From positions 1 through 57,483 of the forward strand of contig NZ_JAELUH010000032.1 of NCBI RefSeq assembly GCF_016429215.1: a DNA stretch of 57,483 nt, written 5' to 3'. This stretch comes from Herbaspirillum sp. ASV7 (lineage in GTDB: Bacteria; Pseudomonadota; Gammaproteobacteria; Burkholderiales; Burkholderiaceae_D). Shown here one piece after another: positions 53,949 to 57,483 of the stretch (its first letter is position 1; every line of letters begins with the position of its first letter). A program made the position numbers and the translations under genes. The notes under the pieces were generated by a model, which worked only from the letters and a program-made list of their open reading frames with translations, had not been told where the DNA came from and did not search any database.

Positions 53949-55640
53949 ATGCAGTTCCATCGTTTCGTCGGTATCGGCGCGGCCGGTCTCTTGCTGCTGC
54001 TCGCCAGCCAGCTCCAGGCTGGCAATCTGCAAGCGCCGGGTGAACTTGTCCGCAAGAACAGCGACATCGTCTATGGCATCGCCCAGGAAGAGACCCTGTC
54101 CTCCATCGCACGCCGCTTCACCGGCTCGGCCAGCAACTGGCGCGCGCTGGCCAAGGCCAATGGCATCGCCAACGACCGCAGCATTCCGGTAGGCAACGCC
54201 ATCGTCATCCCCGCGCGCCTGCTGCCGGATCAGAACGCCTTCGCCACCGTGGTCGCCCTGCGCGGCACGGTGAGCATCGTGGACAAGGCCGGTGAAGTGA
54301 TCGACAGCCGCGTCGGTGCGCAGGCCGGCGAGGGTGCCGTGGTGGTGACCGGCACCGACGGCTTTGTCACCTTCCAGCTCAAGGATGGCAGCAGCTTTGC
54401 GCTGCCGCCGGCCAGCAACCTGCAACTGACGCTGCTGAAGGTGCAGGACTTCACCAACCGCCCGCGTACCGAACTGACACTGCGGCAAGGCCGCATCACC
54501 TCCGAGGTCACGCCCTTCACGGTGCCACGCAGCCAATACCAGGTGCAGACGCCGCTGGCCATCGCCGGGGTACGCGGTACCCGTTTCCGGGTGCGCTTCG
54601 ACGATGGCGCCTCCTATAGCGAAGTATTGAAGGGGGTGGTGGCGGTCAAGGCCGACCGGCGCGAGCAACGCCTGCCAGCCGACTATGGCAGCGTGACCGC
54701 GAGCGATCACCGGCAATCGGTGCCGGTGGCGCTGCTGCCGCCACCATCGCTGGCCGGCACCGCCGCCACGCAGGAGCGCCTGCCCCTGCGCGTGCAACTG
54801 GCGCTGCCTGCGGCCCAGGCCTTCCGCGTCACGCTGGCCACCGATGCCAACGGCATGCGACGCGTGGCCGAACTGACGGTGCCGGCCGTCGATGGCCAGG
54901 CCCTGGCGCGCCTGCCCGAGCTGGAGGATGGCGACTACCTCATCCGTGCCTCGGCCATCGACACGCTCGGCCTGGAAGGCCGCGAAGCGCTTCTGCCCCT
55001 GCATCTCAAGGCCCGTCCCTTCGCGCCGCTGCTGCTGGGACCGGGGCCCAAGCTGCGCGGTACCGACCAGAGCACGCCGGTGGGCTTCGAATGGGCCGAG
55101 GTGGCGCAGGTCACGTCCTACCATCTGCAGCTTGCGCGTGATGCCGCCTTCACCCGCCTGGTCGATGATCAGCCGGCCCTGCCGGCCCATCGCTACCAGC
55201 ATCCCGGCTTGGCCGACGGTCATTATTACTGGCGCGTGGCCAGCATCGCCGACCGCAATGGCCAGGCTGACCAGGGACCGTGGAGCGATGCCTCCGCCCT
55301 GGACATCCTGCCGCCACAGCAAGCCCCATCGGCCAGCCAGGACGAGCAAGGCATGCGCTTCGCCTGGCACGGCGAGGCGGGCCAGCACTATGTCTTCGAG
55401 AGCAGCCGTGTCGATGACCCCGGCTTCGCCCACCCTGATCAGCATATCGAGACCGGCCAGCCCAACGTCTCCTTCGCCACGCCCGCGCCCGGCGCTTACC
55501 TTGCACGCGTGCAGACCATCGAGGCCGATGGCTACCGTGGCGCCTTCTCGACGCCGCAGAAGTACGTCGTCGAGCGCCGCTGGGGAACCGGTTCCGGTGG
55601 CAGCCTGAACTCCAGCCAGGGACCGGTACGTGCCGATTAG
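53949..55640 (+). CDS. Secreted LysM-FecR domain protein
   Basis: 563 aa from ATG 53949, with a signal peptide (GIGAAGLLLLLASQLQAG). LysM domain at about 40-95 (IVYGIAQEETLSSIARRF, NWRALAKANGI), then a FecR-like domain (about 100-230: ALRGTVSIV, LAIAGVRGTRFRVRF, EVLKGVVAVKA), then repeated Ig/Fn3-like modules (SYHLQLARDAAFTRLV, GHYYWRVASI). It probably binds peptidoglycan in the periplasm. The gene overlaps the CHASE2 sensor kinase gene by 11 bp, so it could feed a signal to that periplasmic sensor. Confidence 0.85.
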   Translation: MQFHRFVGIGAAGLLLLLASQLQAGNLQAPGELVRKNSDIVYGIAQEETLSSIARRFTGSASNWRALAKANGIANDRSIPVGNAIVIPARLLPDQNAFATVVALRGTVSIVDKAGEVIDSRVGAQAGEGAVVVTGTDGFVTFQLKDGSSFALPPASNLQLTLLKVQDFTNRPRTELTLRQGRITSEVTPFTVPRSQYQVQTPLAIAGVRGTRFRVRFDDGASYSEVLKGVVAVKADRREQRLPADYGSVTASDHRQSVPVALLPPPSLAGTAATQERLPLRVQLALPAAQAFRVTLATDANGMRRVAELTVPAVDGQALARLPELEDGDYLIRASAIDTLGLEGREALLPLHLKARPFAPLLLGPGPKLRGTDQSTPVGFEWAEVAQVTSYHLQLARDAAFTRLVDDQPALPAHRYQHPGLADGHYYWRVASIADRNGQADQGPWSDASALDILPPQQAPSASQDEQGMRFAWHGEAGQHYVFESSRVDDPGFAHPDQHIETGQPNVSFATPAPGAYLARVQTIEADGYRGAFSTPQKYVVERRWGTGSGGSLNSSQGPVRAD

Positions 55641-57483
55641 CCCAGGCACGCGCGCGCGCCCGGCGGTGCGCCGCCTGTGGCTGCGCCTGGAATGGCTGAT
55701 GCTGGTGGCTGCCACGCTGGCGCTGGCGGTGGTCCTGCACGATGGCGTGCTCAAGCCGGTCGACCGTATCGTCTATGACCGTCTCATGGGCATGCTGGCA
55801 CGGCCGGCGCCCCGCGATATCGTCATCATCGCCATCGACGACAAGAGCATCGCCGAACTGGGGCGCTGGCCGTGGAAACGCGGCCTGCACGCGCAACTGA
55901 TCAACCTGCTCGACAACGCCAACCCGCGTGCCATCGGCCTGGACCTGATCCTCACCGAGACCGATCCTGCCAGCGCCGCAGCCGACCGCGCCCTGGCCGC
56001 CGCGATGAACCGCAACCACAACACCATCCTGCCCATCCTGAGCATGCAGGGCGATAGCGGCATCGCACCACGCCTGCCCCTGCCGGCGCTGGCCTCGGCC
56101 GCCGCCGGCCTGGCCCATATCCAGCTCAAGCTGGACGAGGACGGCCGGGTACGCGCCATCGAGCCCTTCCTGCACATCGGGCGCTACCGCTGGAAAGCCT
56201 TCGGCCTGGCCCTGCAAGAACTGGCCGCGCCCGCGCCGACCACTCTGTCGCCGGACCTGACGGAGGCCGCGCCGCTGCGCTTGCCCTTCTTCGGACCGGC
56301 CGGTCACTTCACCCAGGTATCCTATGTGGACGTGCTGCATGGCACGACCCCGGCGGCGCTGTTTCGCGACAAGATCGTGCTGGTCGGCGTGACCGCCGCA
56401 GGCCTGGGTGACCTGTATCCGGTTCCCGCCGGGGTCGGCAGCGGCCTGATGTCGGGGGTGGAGATCCACGCCAACATGCTGGGCGCCTTGCGCGAGGGCC
56501 GCGCCATCGACGAGGCGAGTGCGGCCATGGCGATCGCCTTCAATGCGCTGCCCGCCTTGCTGGTGCTGCTGGCCTTCACCCTGCTGGCGCCGCGCGCAGC
56601 GCTGCTGCTCACCGGCGCCCTCACCCTGTCCATCGCTGCCACCAGCATCCTGCTGTTCGACCACGACCTCTGGCTGCCCCCGGCGGCGGCGTTATTGCTG
56701 TTGTGGCTGGTCTATCCTCTCTGGAGCTGGCTGCGCCTGCAATCGGCGCTGCGCTACCTGGATCAGGAAACCACCCGCCTGGCCGCCAGCGCGCCGTTCG
56801 AGGTACGGACACGCGCGGTCACGCGCCGCTGGGATTTCCTGGAGCGCCGCATCGAAGCCGCCCGCACCGCCACCCTGCGCCTGCTCGACCTGCACCAGTT
56901 CGTCAACGACACGCTGGAAAGCCTGCCCGAGGCCAAGCTGGTGATCAACGGCGAAGGCCGCCTGGTACTGTTCAACCGCAAGGCCCAGGAACTCTTCGAC
57001 GGCCTGGGCAGCCCGCCCGTCCCGGGCCTTGCCATCGAGGTGCTGCTACGCAGCCTCAACGCCAGCCACGACTGGAGTCGCTTGCACGCCGCCGGCGCGG
57101 ACGACGATGCGCAGCAGGAAGTGAGCGACGGCCGCGCCCGTATCTTCGCCCTGCGCAGCACGCCCGCGCGCAATGCCCGCGGGCTGACCATCGGCGCGAT
57201 CGTCTCGCTGGCCGACATCACGGCGCTGCGCAATGCCGAGCGCCAGCGCGATCTGAGCCTGAACTTCATTTCGCATGACATGCGCGCACCGCAATCGTCC
57301 ATCCTCGCCATGCTGGCGCTGCATCGCCAGGGCCAGCTGGTGCTGGAGCAGGAGGCCATGTTTGCGCGCATCGAGAAATCGGTACGCAGCACGCTCTCGC
57401 TGGCCGATGACTTCGTCCTGCTGGCGCGCGCCAAGGCCGGTACGCCACTACGCGAGGAGCTCAACCTGGACGCGCTGCTGGCC
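55630..57483 (+). CDS. CHASE2 sensor histidine kinase, 3' end outside window
   Basis: 618 codons seen from GTG 55630, open at the right edge. TM1 at about 20-37, a periplasmic CHASE2 domain (about 40-295: DRIVYDRLMG, DIVIIAIDDKSIAELGRWPW, DKIVLVGVTAAGLGDLYPVP), three closely spaced TM helices (about 298-370), a PAS-like domain (about 425-530) and the HisKA H-box FISHDMRAPQ with H549. The ATPase domain lies beyond the window. ATG 55699 is an alternative start, but the 11-bp overlap with the FecR gene favours the GTG. Signal unknown. Confidence 0.9.
   Translation, partial: MPISPGTRARPAVRRLWLRLEWLMLVAATLALAVVLHDGVLKPVDRIVYDRLMGMLARPAPRDIVIIAIDDKSIAELGRWPWKRGLHAQLINLLDNANPRAIGLDLILTETDPASAAADRALAAAMNRNHNTILPILSMQGDSGIAPRLPLPALASAAAGLAHIQLKLDEDGRVRAIEPFLHIGRYRWKAFGLALQELAAPAPTTLSPDLTEAAPLRLPFFGPAGHFTQVSYVDVLHGTTPAALFRDKIVLVGVTAAGLGDLYPVPAGVGSGLMSGVEIHANMLGALREGRAIDEASAAMAIAFNALPALLVLLAFTLLAPRAALLLTGALTLSIAATSILLFDHDLWLPPAAALLLLWLVYPLWSWLRLQSALRYLDQETTRLAASAPFEVRTRAVTRRWDFLERRIEAARTATLRLLDLHQFVNDTLESLPEAKLVINGEGRLVLFNRKAQELFDGLGSPPVPGLAIEVLLRSLNASHDWSRLHAAGADDDAQQEVSDGRARIFALRSTPARNARGLTIGAIVSLADITALRNAERQRDLSLNFISHDMRAPQSSILAMLALHRQGQLVLEQEAMFARIEKSVRSTLSLADDFVLLARAKAGTPLREELNLDALLA

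Noticed and set aside
53805-55754. 649-codon open frame antisense to the FecR gene
   Set aside because: Low-complexity Gly/Arg/His composition, no start signal and no recognisable domain; shadow of the LysM-FecR frame.
55150-56664. 504-codon antisense open frame over the CHASE2 gene
   Set aside because: Composition (Gln/Gly/Arg repeats) typical of an antisense shadow; the CHASE2 frame is supported by domains.
1-57483. CRISPR arrays, rRNA, tRNA, insertion sequences, prophage
   Set aside because: No regularly spaced repeats, RNA gene signatures, transposase or phage structural genes were seen on either strand.

Overview
The window looks like chromosome of a GC-rich betaproteobacterium, most likely Herbaspirillum or a close Oxalobacteraceae relative. 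That placement is inferred from GC-rich coding, many LysR/MFS catabolic modules and protein similarity remembered by eye; no database search was possible. I see no tRNA, rRNA, CRISPR array or intact insertion sequence. 48 genes or gene remnants are called, two of them cut by the window ends.

Left end (1-8.7 kb): a Tat-exported PhoD-type phosphatase behind a three-unit Pho box, divergent from an ammonium transporter preceded by a sigma-54 -24/-12 element and NtrC-type sites. Then come a secreted beta-helix (tailspike-like) protein, a chemoreceptor, a YjaB-type acetyltransferase, a small P-loop protein, and a LysR/MFS divergent pair.

Aromatic catabolism block (8.7-23.7 kb): an eight-gene minus-strand operon resembling the homoprotocatechuate (4-hydroxyphenylacetate) meta-cleavage pathway (hydratase, aldolase, semialdehyde dehydrogenase, class III extradiol dioxygenase, MFS porter, FAH-fold enzyme, ketopantoate-reductase-like protein, second aldehyde dehydrogenase). 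It is divergent from a LysR gene that has an inverted-repeat operator. Next to it lies an IclR-controlled plus-strand operon for the lower gallate/protocatechuate 4,5-cleavage route (MFS porter, 4-oxalomesaconate hydratase, CHA aldolase, orphan periplasmic binding protein). A D-aminoacylase/MFS pair with its own divergent LysR follows (23.7-27.5 kb).

Putative defence locus (27.9-35.3 kb): an M48-type metalloprotease gene overlaps by 4 bp an 1840-codon gene. The large protein carries a kinase C-lobe-like N-terminus, a DUF4011/COG1112-type SF1 helicase, an endonuclease-fold domain that lacks an expected acidic residue, and a C-terminal WGR domain. A small unknown gene is divergent. Two near-identical 22-bp direct repeats bracket the locus. 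This is the best candidate for an undescribed system.

Right part (35.4-57.5 kb): a LysR/oxidoreductase pair; LysE exporter plus MocR regulator; poxB with a catalase-like gene; an EmrB/EmrA/NodT-type tripartite efflux operon; a small membrane protein; and a divergent LuxR-type regulator. Three copies of a G/C-rich dyad (TCCCCC-N4-GGGGGA) sit upstream of poxB, the efflux operon and the membrane protein/luxR pair, which suggests one regulon. The end holds two envelope proteins, a decapitated LysR remnant, a LysE exporter, a VOC protein, a DUF2076 protein, a LysM-FecR protein and an overlapping CHASE2 sensor kinase that runs off the window.
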